DNA of 64,000 bases, taken from assembly GCF_050315115.1 (NCBI RefSeq), contig NZ_JBNPOJ010000005.1, positions 1-64,000 of the forward strand, written 5' to 3'. Below, in pieces: positions 16,126 through 23,804 of the stretch. The notes below the pieces were generated by a model. The model was not told where the DNA came from and did not search any database. It worked only from the letters and a program-made list of their open reading frames with translations. This DNA comes from Peptoniphilus_A sp022767005. Its GTDB lineage: Bacteria > Bacillota > Clostridia > Tissierellales > Peptoniphilaceae. Every line of letters starts with the position of its first letter. The first letter of the stretch is position 1. Position numbers and translations under genes: made by a program.

Positions 16126-16353
16126 TTATTTTTCAATCTTTTCATTTTCACTAGCCTTAGATTCTTTTTCTTGCTTATCTAATTTTTCTAAAATAGTATT
16201 TAACTTTTCATTTAGAACAACAAAAACAACTACAATAAAAATATACATAGAAATAATTAAATCAGAATCGTTTTCACTAAAATTCTGTCCAATTATAAGT
16301 ACCAATATGAAGTTTAAAAACAGATATAAAAATATTTTTATTATATATTTCAT
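16126..16353 (-). CDS. Small membrane protein with charged C-terminal helix
   Basis: The 75-residue product has two hydrophobic helices (about 5-22 and 32-47) and then a Lys/Glu-rich amphipathic tail (NEKLNTILEKLDKQEKESKASENEKIEK) likely to form a coiled coil. Its plan (two short membrane helices plus a coiled tail) is the same as the frameshifted gene just upstream, so the two look like tandem paralogues. No family or function is recognised. Confidence 0.55.
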   Translation of the reverse strand: MKYIIKIFLYLFLNFILVLIIGQNFSENDSDLIISMYIFIVVVFVVLNEKLNTILEKLDKQEKESKASENEKIEK

Positions 16354-16368
16354 ATAATTACCTCAAAT

Positions 16369-16570
16369 TCATTTATTATTTATGGATTTTTCATTTAATT
16401 CTTTTTCTAAATTATCAAGCTTTTTCAACATATCATCAAACTTTTTGTTAAAGATAATGTGTTGAATTATTAGCATTATATACATTGAAATGCCAAAAGG
16501 TAAACTGAAAACTACTACAGAACCTACAGATGCAATTATTAAAAATTTAAAAATGTTTTATATCATTCAT
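16369..16570 (-). pseudogene. Frameshifted paralogue of the small coiled-coil membrane protein
   Basis: From ATG at 16570 (AGGAGG very close upstream) the frame reads MNDIKHF and hits TAA at a run of five T. Removing one T joins it to an open frame reading KFLIIASVGSVVVFSLPFG, more hydrophobic residues, then KKFDDMLKKLDNLEKELNEK and a stop at 16369. The repaired 65-66-residue protein has the same two-helix-plus-coil plan as its downstream neighbour. It may be a true pseudogene, a phase-variable homopolymer or a sequencing error. Confidence 0.6.
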
Positions 16571-16719
16571 AACCTCCTAAATATTATTATATGATTAATA
16601 TCCATAGCCCATTTTTGTCTTTGAACTTAAAGACACAGAAATTATTTTCAGAGTTTAAAATATTGATATATCTTTATTTGACGCATCAATGTAATTAGAT
16701 ATCATAATGTAAACAGAAA

Positions 16720-17103
16720 TTATGAGTTTTTATTTAAAAGTAAAAAAATATTTTCACCAAATATCAATAAAAAATAGAATACAGTAAAGTCATAAATAAA
16801 CATAATATTTTCAATGGAATAATATTTTTTTATTACCATATAAATTATGAATATTAAAATTTCAATCAATAAAAATTTTACATTAGTCCTTTTTGATAGC
16901 TTACTTGCAAAATTAAAGTAATAGGCGAGCATAAATCCCAAAAATAAAATCATTATAATTTTAACAATAGCTAACACAATCATATATTTTATATCAAATG
17001 TTGCTTGAATTTTTTCATTGATGTATCCAAAAATTTTTAAACAAGCTAGGTTTAAAATTGGAAAACAGAAAAATGAAATTATAAAATTTATATATTTTTT
17101 CAA
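16720..17103 (-). CDS. Hypothetical four-helix membrane protein
   Basis: This 127-residue protein is mostly hydrophobic, with about four transmembrane segments (near residues 5-25, 42-65, 75-92 and 100-120), and ends with KNS. No motif or family is recognised. It lies alone between the small coiled-coil genes and the orphan Na+-pump gene. Length and codon use look like a real gene of this genome. Confidence 0.5.
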   Translation of the reverse strand: MKKYINFIISFFCFPILNLACLKIFGYINEKIQATFDIKYMIVLAIVKIIMILFLGFMLAYYFNFASKLSKRTNVKFLLIEILIFIIYMVIKKYYSIENIMFIYDFTVFYFLLIFGENIFLLLNKNS

Positions 17104-17465
17104 AATAGTCTCCTAAGTCTTTAATTTTATTTAATATCTTTGAATATTATTATTTATACTGTCTATATCTGTATTGACTTTAACACAATATGTTTAAGTA
17201 ATTGAAGTTTAGTTCTAATAAGTAAGAAAAACCATAATAAAGATGCCAAAACAGCAAGACATTAAAGCATGGTATCTACTGCTATACAAATAACCTTTTT
17301 TTACTAAATAAGGTCTTATTTGCCTAAAATTTATCACATAAAGCATTTTTTATCAAGAAAATATTTGTAGCCTTACAATTGTTTTTCTCTATAATTTCTA
17401 CATTTATTGAATATTTTTAGTATTTATGTTATATTACTTGTCATCTAAAAAGTTTAGGAGGCACA
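17104..17465 (+). promoter_or_regulatory. 362-base intergenic region with the promoter of the orphan Na+-pump gene
   Basis: The region is AT-rich. A -35 TTGAAT (17407-17412) and -10 TATATT (17430-17435), 17 bases apart, lie just before the AGGAGG ribosome site of the gene at 17466. No open frame with a ribosome site and no recognisable riboswitch was seen in the rest. Partial complementarity around 17230-17275 is too weak to call. Confidence 0.55.
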
Positions 17466-18578
17466 ATGGAAACACTTTTATCTGGAATTTTAAATCTCGA
17501 AGTTAAACACCTAATTATGTTTGTCATTGGTGGAATTTTAATTTATCTTGCCATTGAAAAAGAATATGAACCTTCACTTCTTCTTCCCATTGGTTTTGGA
17601 TCAATTATTGCTAATATTCCACTATCATCTGCAGTTGGAGAGGGCGGTTTCTTGACAATTTTATACAATGCTGGAATTGCAACGGAACTCTTCCCAGTAT
17701 TAATTTTTATAGCAGTAGGTGCTATGATTGATTTCAAACCACTTATTTCATCGCCCTTTATGTTATTTTTTGGGGCAGCGGCACAATTTGGAATTTTTGC
17801 AACAATGCTCTTTGCAATTTCAACAGGAAAATTCACTCTTCCCGAAGCAGCGTCAATTGGAATAATAGGAGCAGCTGATGGTCCTACATCAATATATGTC
17901 GCAAAGGTCTTTGCTCCAAATTACCTTGGACCAATTTCTGTTGCTGCATACTCTTATATGTCTCTCGTTCCAATAATTCAGCCACCAGTTATAAAACTTT
18001 TAACTACTGAAAAAGAGAGAAAAATTAGAATGAAATACACTACGGTTCACGTTCCCAAAAAAGTTGAAATTTTATTTCCAATTGTAATTACAGTTATAGC
18101 TGGAATTATTGCGCCAATGTCTGTTGCACTTATTGGTGCGCTTATGTTTGGAAATTTAATACGGGTGTGTGGAGTCCTTGAAAGACTTTCAATCTCAGCA
18201 CAAAATGAACTTTCAAATCTAGTTACAATTTTACTTGGAATTACAATTGGCGGCACAATGTCTGCTGACGCCTTTTTAAATCTTCACACATTGATGATAC
18301 TTGCAATGGGACTTGTTGCCTTTATTTTCGACACAGCAGGCGGTGTTTTGTTTGCAAAATTCTTAAATTTATTTTTAAAGAATAAAGTAAATCCAATGAT
18401 TGGAGCAGCAGGAATTTCTGCCTTCCCAATGAGTGGTAGAGTGGTACAAATGATGGCTGCAAAGGAAGACCCGACGAATTTTGTGCTAATGCAAGCAATG
18501 TCGGCAAATGTAGCAGGACAACTTGGCTCAGTAGTGGCAGGTTCAATGATCTTGGCTCTTGTGCCAATGTTTATGTAG
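17466..18578 (+). CDS. Na+-transporting decarboxylase beta subunit, orphan copy
   Basis: The 370-residue membrane protein matches the beta subunit of oxaloacetate/methylmalonyl-CoA/glutaconyl-CoA decarboxylases: LFPVLIFIAVGAMIDFKPL, the key Na+-site segment EAASIGIIGAADGPTSIYV, the VAAYSYMSLVPIIQPP loop and the C-terminal GAAGISAFPMSGRVVQMM region. Beta subunits couple biotin-CO2 decarboxylation to Na+ export. A second copy (49862-50998) sits in the glutaconyl-CoA decarboxylase operon; this one has no alpha or biotin-carrier gene nearby, only the 39-residue protein that follows. It must use partners from elsewhere or have an altered role. Confidence 0.88.
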   Translation: METLLSGILNLEVKHLIMFVIGGILIYLAIEKEYEPSLLLPIGFGSIIANIPLSSAVGEGGFLTILYNAGIATELFPVLIFIAVGAMIDFKPLISSPFMLFFGAAAQFGIFATMLFAISTGKFTLPEAASIGIIGAADGPTSIYVAKVFAPNYLGPISVAAYSYMSLVPIIQPPVIKLLTTEKERKIRMKYTTVHVPKKVEILFPIVITVIAGIIAPMSVALIGALMFGNLIRVCGVLERLSISAQNELSNLVTILLGITIGGTMSADAFLNLHTLMILAMGLVAFIFDTAGGVLFAKFLNLFLKNKVNPMIGAAGISAFPMSGRVVQMMAAKEDPTNFVLMQAMSANVAGQLGSVVAGSMILALVPMFM

Positions 18579-18588
18579 AGGTGAATGT

Positions 18589-18708
18589 ATGAATATATTT
18601 ATGCAGGGTTTAGAAGTAGCAGTGTGGGGACTTGCAGGAGTTTTTGCAGTATTGATTCTCTTTTACATCTCCACGAAAATAATGCTTAAATTTTTTAAAG
18701 AAAAATAA
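18589..18708 (+). CDS. 39-residue single-span protein, candidate minimal gamma subunit of the Na+ pump
   Basis: ATG at 18589 with AGAGGTGA upstream opens a 39-codon gene 10 bases after the beta-subunit stop. The product is one hydrophobic helix (about residues 10-31) with a short basic tail KIMLKFFKEK. Gamma/delta subunits of this pump family are small single-span proteins, usually 80-110 residues with a cytosolic tail that binds the alpha subunit; here that tail is all but absent. The gene is too short for ordinary ORF calling. The role is inferred from position and topology. Confidence 0.7.
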   Translation: MNIFMQGLEVAVWGLAGVFAVLILFYISTKIMLKFFKEK

Positions 18709-18733
18709 TTTTTAAAATTTCATAGGAAATATC

Positions 18734-18763
18734 AAAAACTGTTGAAAATCACAACAGTTTTTT
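18734..18763. terminator. Bidirectional terminator after the orphan Na+-pump pair
   Basis: AAAACTGTTG (18735-18744) pairs with CAACAGTTTT (18752-18761) with T- and A-runs on the two sides, between convergent genes. Confidence 0.8.
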
Positions 18764-19187
18764 ATTTATCTTCATATTCGCCAATAAAAGAATACATGCG
18801 ATCCCTATATTCAAACAATAAATCTGGTGCAGAGTTCTTATCTTTATAAGTCCTCGTGCCATATCCACCTATGACAGGATCTTTTAAGTCGTCAAATTTC
18901 ATTATAATTTCGTAGCCCGTGCCTGCCTTTTTTAACTTATAAGTTCCCTTATAATCTATTGCATTATTTCTATCAGTTAAAATAAAATTTTTCTTATCAA
19001 ATTTAATTGTCATGTCATTATCTACCTTTGTGCCAGTATCTGTATTTGTCATATCTTCAATGGTCCAATTGACATTGTAAATTTTTTTGTCTGGAAGAAG
19101 TTCCCTTTTATCTTGGAAAGATGATAAAAAAGTTCCCATTAATCCTATTACGATAATAAAAATCAAAGTTTTAAAAAATTTTTTCAT
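18762..19187 (-). CDS. Exported or membrane-anchored protein of unknown function
   Basis: The 141-residue protein begins with an uncleaved-anchor or signal-type helix (MKKFFKTLIFIIVIGLMGTF) followed by a polar domain of about 115 residues with beta-type alternation (DMTIKFDKKNFILTD, YKGTYKLKKAGTGYEIIMKF). The pattern resembles small lipocalin-like stress or resistance proteins, but I cannot name a family. No lipobox Cys is seen. It is a single gene ending at a shared terminator, divergent from tpx. Confidence 0.6.
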   Translation of the reverse strand: MKKFFKTLIFIIVIGLMGTFLSSFQDKRELLPDKKIYNVNWTIEDMTNTDTGTKVDNDMTIKFDKKNFILTDRNNAIDYKGTYKLKKAGTGYEIIMKFDDLKDPVIGGYGTRTYKDKNSAPDLLFEYRDRMYSFIGEYEDK

Positions 19188-19336
19188 AAGTACCTCCCTT
19201 CTGTTTTAAAATAATAAATTTTCTTGAAATAATTTTTACCCAAATTTATTATTTTATTTCAATATCTTGTTAGGATTAAATAGAATTGGATATAAATAAG
19301 GTGTAAATTAAAAAATAATATTTTGGAGGTATTACA

Positions 19337-19837
19337 ATGGATATAACATTTGGTGGAAATAAAGTTAATTTAGAAGGTAAAGAAATTAAAGTAGGAGATA
19401 TGGCGCCTGAATTTAAAGCTGTAAAAAGAGATTTATCTGAATTTAATTCAGCTGATTTAAAGGGCAAAATTGTAGTTTATTCAGTTGCTCCATCTATTGA
19501 CACACCTGTATGCGCAATTCAAGCAACTACTTTTAACGAAGAAGCTACAAAATTATCTGACGATGTAAAAATCGTAACTGTAACAGTTGACCTTCCTTTT
19601 GCACAAGATAGATTCTGTTCAGTAAAGGGAATTGAAAATGCAGACATTGTTTCTGATTACAATTACAGAGAATTTGGCGAAAAATATGGATTCATGATTA
19701 AAGAATTTAAGCTCCTTGCTCGTGGTGTTGTAATTGTTGACAGAGATGGAAAGGTCGCATATGTTGAATATGTTCCTGAAGTAACTCACGAAGTAAACTT
19801 TGAAAAGGCTCTTGAAGAAGTTAAAAAATTAAAATGA
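19337..19837 (+). CDS. tpx: Thiol peroxidase Tpx
   Basis: The 166-residue protein is a full-length atypical 2-Cys peroxiredoxin. The peroxidatic Cys59 lies in PSIDTPVCAIQ and the resolving Cys94 in DRFCSVKGI, both at the usual Tpx positions, and the N-terminal MDITFGGNKVNLEGKEIKVG strand pair is typical. It reduces H2O2 and alkyl peroxides with thioredoxin as donor in the cytosol. It has a GGAGG ribosome site and overlaps rlmH by 4 bases (ATGA). In an anaerobe it is a main oxygen-stress defence; no PerR box was found upstream. Confidence 0.95.
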   Translation: MDITFGGNKVNLEGKEIKVGDMAPEFKAVKRDLSEFNSADLKGKIVVYSVAPSIDTPVCAIQATTFNEEATKLSDDVKIVTVTVDLPFAQDRFCSVKGIENADIVSDYNYREFGEKYGFMIKEFKLLARGVVIVDRDGKVAYVEYVPEVTHEVNFEKALEEVKKLK

Positions 19838-20316
19838 TAAATATTAATTTAATTGCACTTGGCAAAATCAAGGAAAATTATTTTAAAGATTCAATAAATG
19901 AGTACAAGAAAATGCTTAAATCCTATGCCGATTTAAGCATTTTTGAAATTATGGACGAACCTTGCCCCGAAAATTTGTCTGAAAAAGACATGGAGAGAGT
20001 AAAAAATACTGAGGGCGAAAAAATCTTATCAAAGATAAAGGAAGGCGCCTATGTCATTGCCCTTGCCATAGATGGAAAAAGCATTGACTCAGTTGAATTT
20101 GCAGGCAAAATAAATAATTTAATGATAGGCGGCTATTCTAACATAACTTTTATAATTGGAGGAAGTCTCGGTTTATCTGAAGAAATTTTAAATAGAGCCG
20201 ATTACAAACTTAGCTTCTCGAAGATGACTTTCCCACACAAACTTATGCGCGTAATTTTAATGGAACAAATTTATAGAGCCTTTAGAATAATAAACAATCA
20301 CCCCTATCACAAATGA
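19834..20316 (+). CDS. rlmH: 23S rRNA pseudouridine-1915 N3-methyltransferase RlmH
   Basis: The 160-residue SPOUT methyltransferase begins MININLIALGKIKENYF and shows the knotted SAM-binding motif ITFIIGGSLGLSEEILNRAD and the C-terminal family ending EQIYRAFRIINNHPYHK, which carries the catalytic region. It acts on helix 69 of the 23S rRNA in assembled ribosomes. It is translationally coupled to tpx by a 4-base overlap and followed closely by two unknown genes. Confidence 0.96.
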   Translation: MININLIALGKIKENYFKDSINEYKKMLKSYADLSIFEIMDEPCPENLSEKDMERVKNTEGEKILSKIKEGAYVIALAIDGKSIDSVEFAGKINNLMIGGYSNITFIIGGSLGLSEEILNRADYKLSFSKMTFPHKLMRVILMEQIYRAFRIINNHPYHK

Positions 20317-20323
20317 GGTCCAT

Positions 20324-20845
20324 ATGAAACTAAATTTATTAAATCAAATTTTTTCCTTTCATGATTTTCATTTGACAAATCTTGAAGTTTTTGACGACAA
20401 AGTTATTTTATCCTTTGACGAGGGAATTTACTTTGAAAAGAAAGCCGAAAAACAAGTAGATTATATTATGACAAATCCCAAGTTAATACTAGAAAAAACT
20501 GATACAAGCTTTACAAAGGAAGAACTTGAAGAAGTTATAGAGAATATTATCCATGCCTTTGATTCTGATTTTGACAAAAACATTGAAATAGATGACATTG
20601 AAGGCGAAATAATGGATTCTGTGGAGATAAATCTCTTAAAAGATGGAAAATACAAAAAGATTTCAATTGAAGAATTTTTAAAACTTAATTTTGAAATAAT
20701 TAATGAATCCTTTGGTTACGGCTACATGAGATTTTTTGGCATAGTAACAGACTTTGATGATAAAGAAGAATGGCAAAATGCCTCTCTTGAAATTTTTTAC
20801 AATAATGAATCAAAACTTATTTATGAATCCTTAGAAAAATTATAA
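20324..20845 (+). CDS. Hypothetical acidic cytosolic protein
   Basis: This 173-residue protein has no signal or membrane helix and is rich in Asp and Glu. The N-terminal FSFHDFHLTNLEVFDDKVIL stretch suggests a small beta-rich domain like some immunity-type or DUF proteins, but no family can be named. It follows rlmH by 7 bases with GAGG as ribosome site and precedes another unknown gene by 30 bases, forming a tpx-rlmH-unknown-unknown operon. Confidence 0.55.
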   Translation: MKLNLLNQIFSFHDFHLTNLEVFDDKVILSFDEGIYFEKKAEKQVDYIMTNPKLILEKTDTSFTKEELEEVIENIIHAFDSDFDKNIEIDDIEGEIMDSVEINLLKDGKYKKISIEEFLKLNFEIINESFGYGYMRFFGIVTDFDDKEEWQNASLEIFYNNESKLIYESLEKL

Positions 20846-20875
20846 TAATCTTAATGCAAAAATCGAGGTGATAAA

Positions 20876-21253
20876 ATGATTTTTAATTTTGACTCTTATA
20901 TGATAAATGTAAATAATTATAAAACAGAAGAGTTTATGAAAAAATTAAAAAGTGTGGATATAAATTTAGATGAAAAAATAATTTCCACGCTAGGTGAAAT
21001 GTCCATTGATTACAAAAAACCAAGCTACATAAAAAATTTTGGCGAAACTCTTCTCTTAAAATACCACGCAGTTGGCAACATAATTTCCTATGCCGATGTG
21101 AGAATGAATAAAGAATTAAAATTTGCCGACGGCATCCATCCAATATATTTTTTAGATGGTGCAGAAATTTATTTCACCGAAGCTGTGGAACTTAGAGAAG
21201 AATTTTTAGATGAAAACTCCTTTGAAATAAATATAAATGCTAAGATAAAATAA
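20876..21253 (+). CDS. Hypothetical cytosolic protein
   Basis: The 125-residue product lacks signal and membrane segments. It mixes Lys-rich N-terminal helices with a beta-looking centre (ETLLLKYHAVGNIISYADVR) and the segment GIHPIYFLDGAEIYF. No family is recognised. It has a GAGGTG ribosome site and is the last gene of the plus-strand operon started by tpx. Confidence 0.5.
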   Translation: MIFNFDSYMINVNNYKTEEFMKKLKSVDINLDEKIISTLGEMSIDYKKPSYIKNFGETLLLKYHAVGNIISYADVRMNKELKFADGIHPIYFLDGAEIYFTEAVELREEFLDENSFEININAKIK

Positions 21254-21331
21254 GACGCACAAGTGCAGAACTGCCGCCAATCCCTCTAGTATATTTGAAG
21301 GTCTTCCTTTTTCTTTTAGCCCATTAAAAAA

Positions 21332-21374
21332 CTGACCTCCTTAGTTGACTTTTAGTTCAACTCTTGGAGGTCAG
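21332..21374 (-). terminator. Terminator of the serine operon, copy 1 of a repeated nested hairpin
   Basis: CTGACCTCC (21332-21340) pairs perfectly with GGAGGTCAG (21366-21374); inside, AGTTGA (21343-21348) pairs with TCAACT (21357-21362). Read on the minus strand it ends in a run of T. Nearly the same outer and inner arms recur at 25043-25100. Confidence 0.75.
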
Positions 21375-21391
21375 CTTAAATTATAATTATA

Positions 21392-22615
21392 TTATTTTAG
21401 TTCGTGAATAAAAAGACCTGAGAGGGGTTTTGGTTCAAACCACGTTGATTTTGGCGGCATTACTTCGCCTGCATCTGCAACTTCAAATAGTTCTTCAAGT
21501 GATGTTGGATATAGTGAGAATGCTATTTTCATATCTTCTCTCGTTCTCTTTTCAAGTTCATGAAGCCCTCTTATTCCTCCAACAAAATCTATTCTCTCAT
21601 CTGTCCTTGGATTTTTTATTCCTAAAATTTTATCTAGGACTAGATTTTGTAATATTGAAACATCTAGTTTTTCTATTATGTCATCTTTTACAAATTCATC
21701 TTTTACTTTTAATTTATACCATTTGTCATTTAGATACATTCCAAAGTAACCCTTGCCTTCTGGTTTATAGGGTGAAGTTTTAGCTACTTCTACTTCAAAA
21801 TTTTCCCTTAACTTTTCTAAAAATTCCTTTTCAGTGAAATTATTCAAGTCCTTTACGACTCTATTGTAGTCCATAATTTCAACTTCCCTTGAAGGAAATA
21901 TTAATGATAAAAAATAGTTAAATTCTTCATTACCTGTGTAATTCTTCTTTTCTTCGCGCCTTTTTAGTCCAACTTTTACGGCAGAAGCACATCTATGGTG
22001 TCCGTCTGCGATGTAAAAATTTTCTACATTTTTAAATAAAGTGATTAATTTTTCTATTGTATCTTCATCTTCTATTGTCCAAATTTTGTGATTTACGCCA
22101 TCTTCCGTCCTAAAGTCTATTTCAGGTATTTCCTTAATTTCTGAATATATTATCTTATTTATTTCATCTAAAGACTTATATGTCAAAAATATTGGCCCCG
22201 TATTTGCATCAAGCTTGTCAACATGATCTACTCTATCTGCTTCCTTGTCTTTTCTAGTAAATTCGTGTTTTTTAATCTTGCCCTCTAAATATTCATCTAT
22301 TGATGCACAGGCGACAAGTCCAACTTGAGTCTTTCCCTTCATTGTAAGAGAATAGATATATAGTTTATCCCTATCTTCTTTATAAAAATATCCCTTCTTT
22401 TTTAAATTATTAAAATTTAAAAGGGCTATTTCATTTAAATTTTTAACTTCATCATCTACAGTTGCCGCCGGAAGATCCACTTGCAAAAAGGATTTTGGGT
22501 TTTTCTTTATTATTTCTCTAGCCTCTTTTACAGAATAGACATCGTAGGGAAGTGCTGCAATTTCACTTGCCAATTCTTTCTTAGGTCTAATGGCTTTAAA
22601 TGCTTTTATCTCCAT
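21392..22615 (-). CDS. DUF1015 family protein of the serine operon
   Basis: The 407-residue protein matches DUF1015: the N-terminal IKAFKAIRPKKELASEIAAL and PYDVYSVKEAREI, the NPKSFLQVDLP strand, and the ParB-like motif ADGHHRCASAVKVG near residue 205. DGHHR is a likely active-site loop, since related ParB/Srx-fold proteins include ATP- or ADP-dependent kinases such as serine kinases. It follows serA by 7 bases. No phosphoserine phosphatase (serB) is present, so a role in the phosphoserine/serine step is tempting, but not shown. Confidence 0.85.
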   Translation of the reverse strand: MEIKAFKAIRPKKELASEIAALPYDVYSVKEAREIIKKNPKSFLQVDLPAATVDDEVKNLNEIALLNFNNLKKKGYFYKEDRDKLYIYSLTMKGKTQVGLVACASIDEYLEGKIKKHEFTRKDKEADRVDHVDKLDANTGPIFLTYKSLDEINKIIYSEIKEIPEIDFRTEDGVNHKIWTIEDEDTIEKLITLFKNVENFYIADGHHRCASAVKVGLKRREEKKNYTGNEEFNYFLSLIFPSREVEIMDYNRVVKDLNNFTEKEFLEKLRENFEVEVAKTSPYKPEGKGYFGMYLNDKWYKLKVKDEFVKDDIIEKLDVSILQNLVLDKILGIKNPRTDERIDFVGGIRGLHELEKRTREDMKIAFSLYPTSLEELFEVADAGEVMPPKSTWFEPKPLSGLFIHELK

Positions 22616-22622
22616 TATGCAC

Positions 22623-23804
22623 CTACTTGATTAGCCTAACTCTAAGGACGCCTTTAATTGCATATAGTTTTTTTCTAAGATTTTCATCAACCTCTGAATC
22701 TATATCAATCATTGTCGCTGCAAATTTCCCCTTGTGGCGATTTAATAAATCAGAAATATTTACCTTTTCATCTGCAAGAATTGTAGTAATTTGTGCAATC
22801 ATGCTTGGTATATTTCTATGAAGCACGAGAATCCTGTGGACACTGTTACAAGTTCCCATATCCATATTAGGAAAGTTTACAGAATTTTTTATATTTCCAT
22901 TTTCTAAATAGTCTATTAATTCTTCAACAACCATCTTTGCAGAATTTTCTTCTGACTCTGGTGTTGATGCACCTATATGAGGCAGATTAATTGTATTTGG
23001 AAGTGTAATTGTTTCCTCGTCAGGGAAGTCGCATACATACTTTTTAACTTTGCCATTTTCCAAATATTCTTTAAGAGCAGTAATATCTACAAGTCCACCT
23101 CTCGCAATATTAAGTAACACTAGACCATCCTTTGCAATTTCAAGAAGCTCTCCATTTACTATATTTTTAGTTGCTTCGCTATAAGGAATGTGAAGAGAAA
23201 TATAATTTGAATTTTTAAAAATTTCCTTTATGTCCTCTGTATAATTAACTTTAGTGTCTAAATGAAGTGCGTTTTTAATTGAAAGAAAGGGATCGTATCC
23301 AATTACTTTCATTCCCATTTCAACACCAGCTGATGCAACAAGTTGTCCCGTTGCACCAAGTCCTATTACTCCAAGTGTTTTGCCCTTTAGTTCAGGCCCA
23401 GCAAAAGCCTTTTTGCCAGCTTCCACATCTTTTTTTATATTTTCATGACCCTCTAGATTGTTTGCCCAATTAACAGCACCAATAATATCTCTTGATGCAA
23501 GGAGCATTCCCGTCAGAGCAAGTTCTTTTACAGCATTGGCATTAGCACCTGGAGCATTGCAAACTACAATTCCCTCTTCAGCACATCTATCTACTGGAAT
23601 ATTATTTGTTCCAGCTCCAGCACGACCAATGTATCTCACACTTTTAGGAAATTCTACATCGTGAAGGTCGGCACTTCTAACTAATATTGCATCGGGATTT
23701 TCTTCCTCTGCACTATATTTAAAATTTTCTGGCAAAAGTTTAAGTCCCTTATTAGAAATATTATTTATTGTTTTAATTTTGTAAATTTGTCCCAATTTTA
23801 TCAC
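22623..23804 (-). CDS. serA: D-3-phosphoglycerate dehydrogenase
   Basis: The 393-residue enzyme has the D-2-hydroxyacid dehydrogenase core: GRAGAGTNNIPVDRC, the Rossmann motif LGVIGLGATGQLVA (~147-160), the catalytic Arg in NIARGGLVD and the His in LPHIGASTPES. It ends with an ACT domain (HRILVLHRNIPSMIAQITT) that would bind serine for feedback control. Length is that of short SerA proteins. It oxidises 3-phosphoglycerate to 3-phosphohydroxypyruvate and overlaps serC by 4 bases. Confidence 0.93.
   Translation of the reverse strand: MIKLGQIYKIKTINNISNKGLKLLPENFKYSAEEENPDAILVRSADLHDVEFPKSVRYIGRAGAGTNNIPVDRCAEEGIVVCNAPGANANAVKELALTGMLLASRDIIGAVNWANNLEGHENIKKDVEAGKKAFAGPELKGKTLGVIGLGATGQLVASAGVEMGMKVIGYDPFLSIKNALHLDTKVNYTEDIKEIFKNSNYISLHIPYSEATKNIVNGELLEIAKDGLVLLNIARGGLVDITALKEYLENGKVKKYVCDFPDEETITLPNTINLPHIGASTPESEENSAKMVVEELIDYLENGNIKNSVNFPNMDMGTCNSVHRILVLHRNIPSMIAQITTILADEKVNISDLLNRHKGKFAATMIDIDSEVDENLRKKLYAIKGVLRVRLIK

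Noticed and set aside
17230..17275. Possible structured RNA or riboswitch before the orphan Na+-pump gene
   Set aside because: Complementarity is weak and no known riboswitch core can be matched.
21254..21331. Minus-strand stretch that can be read as a fragment rich in Lys/Gly/Arg/Pro, possibly transposase remains
   Set aside because: Too short and without a motif that could be tied to any transposase.
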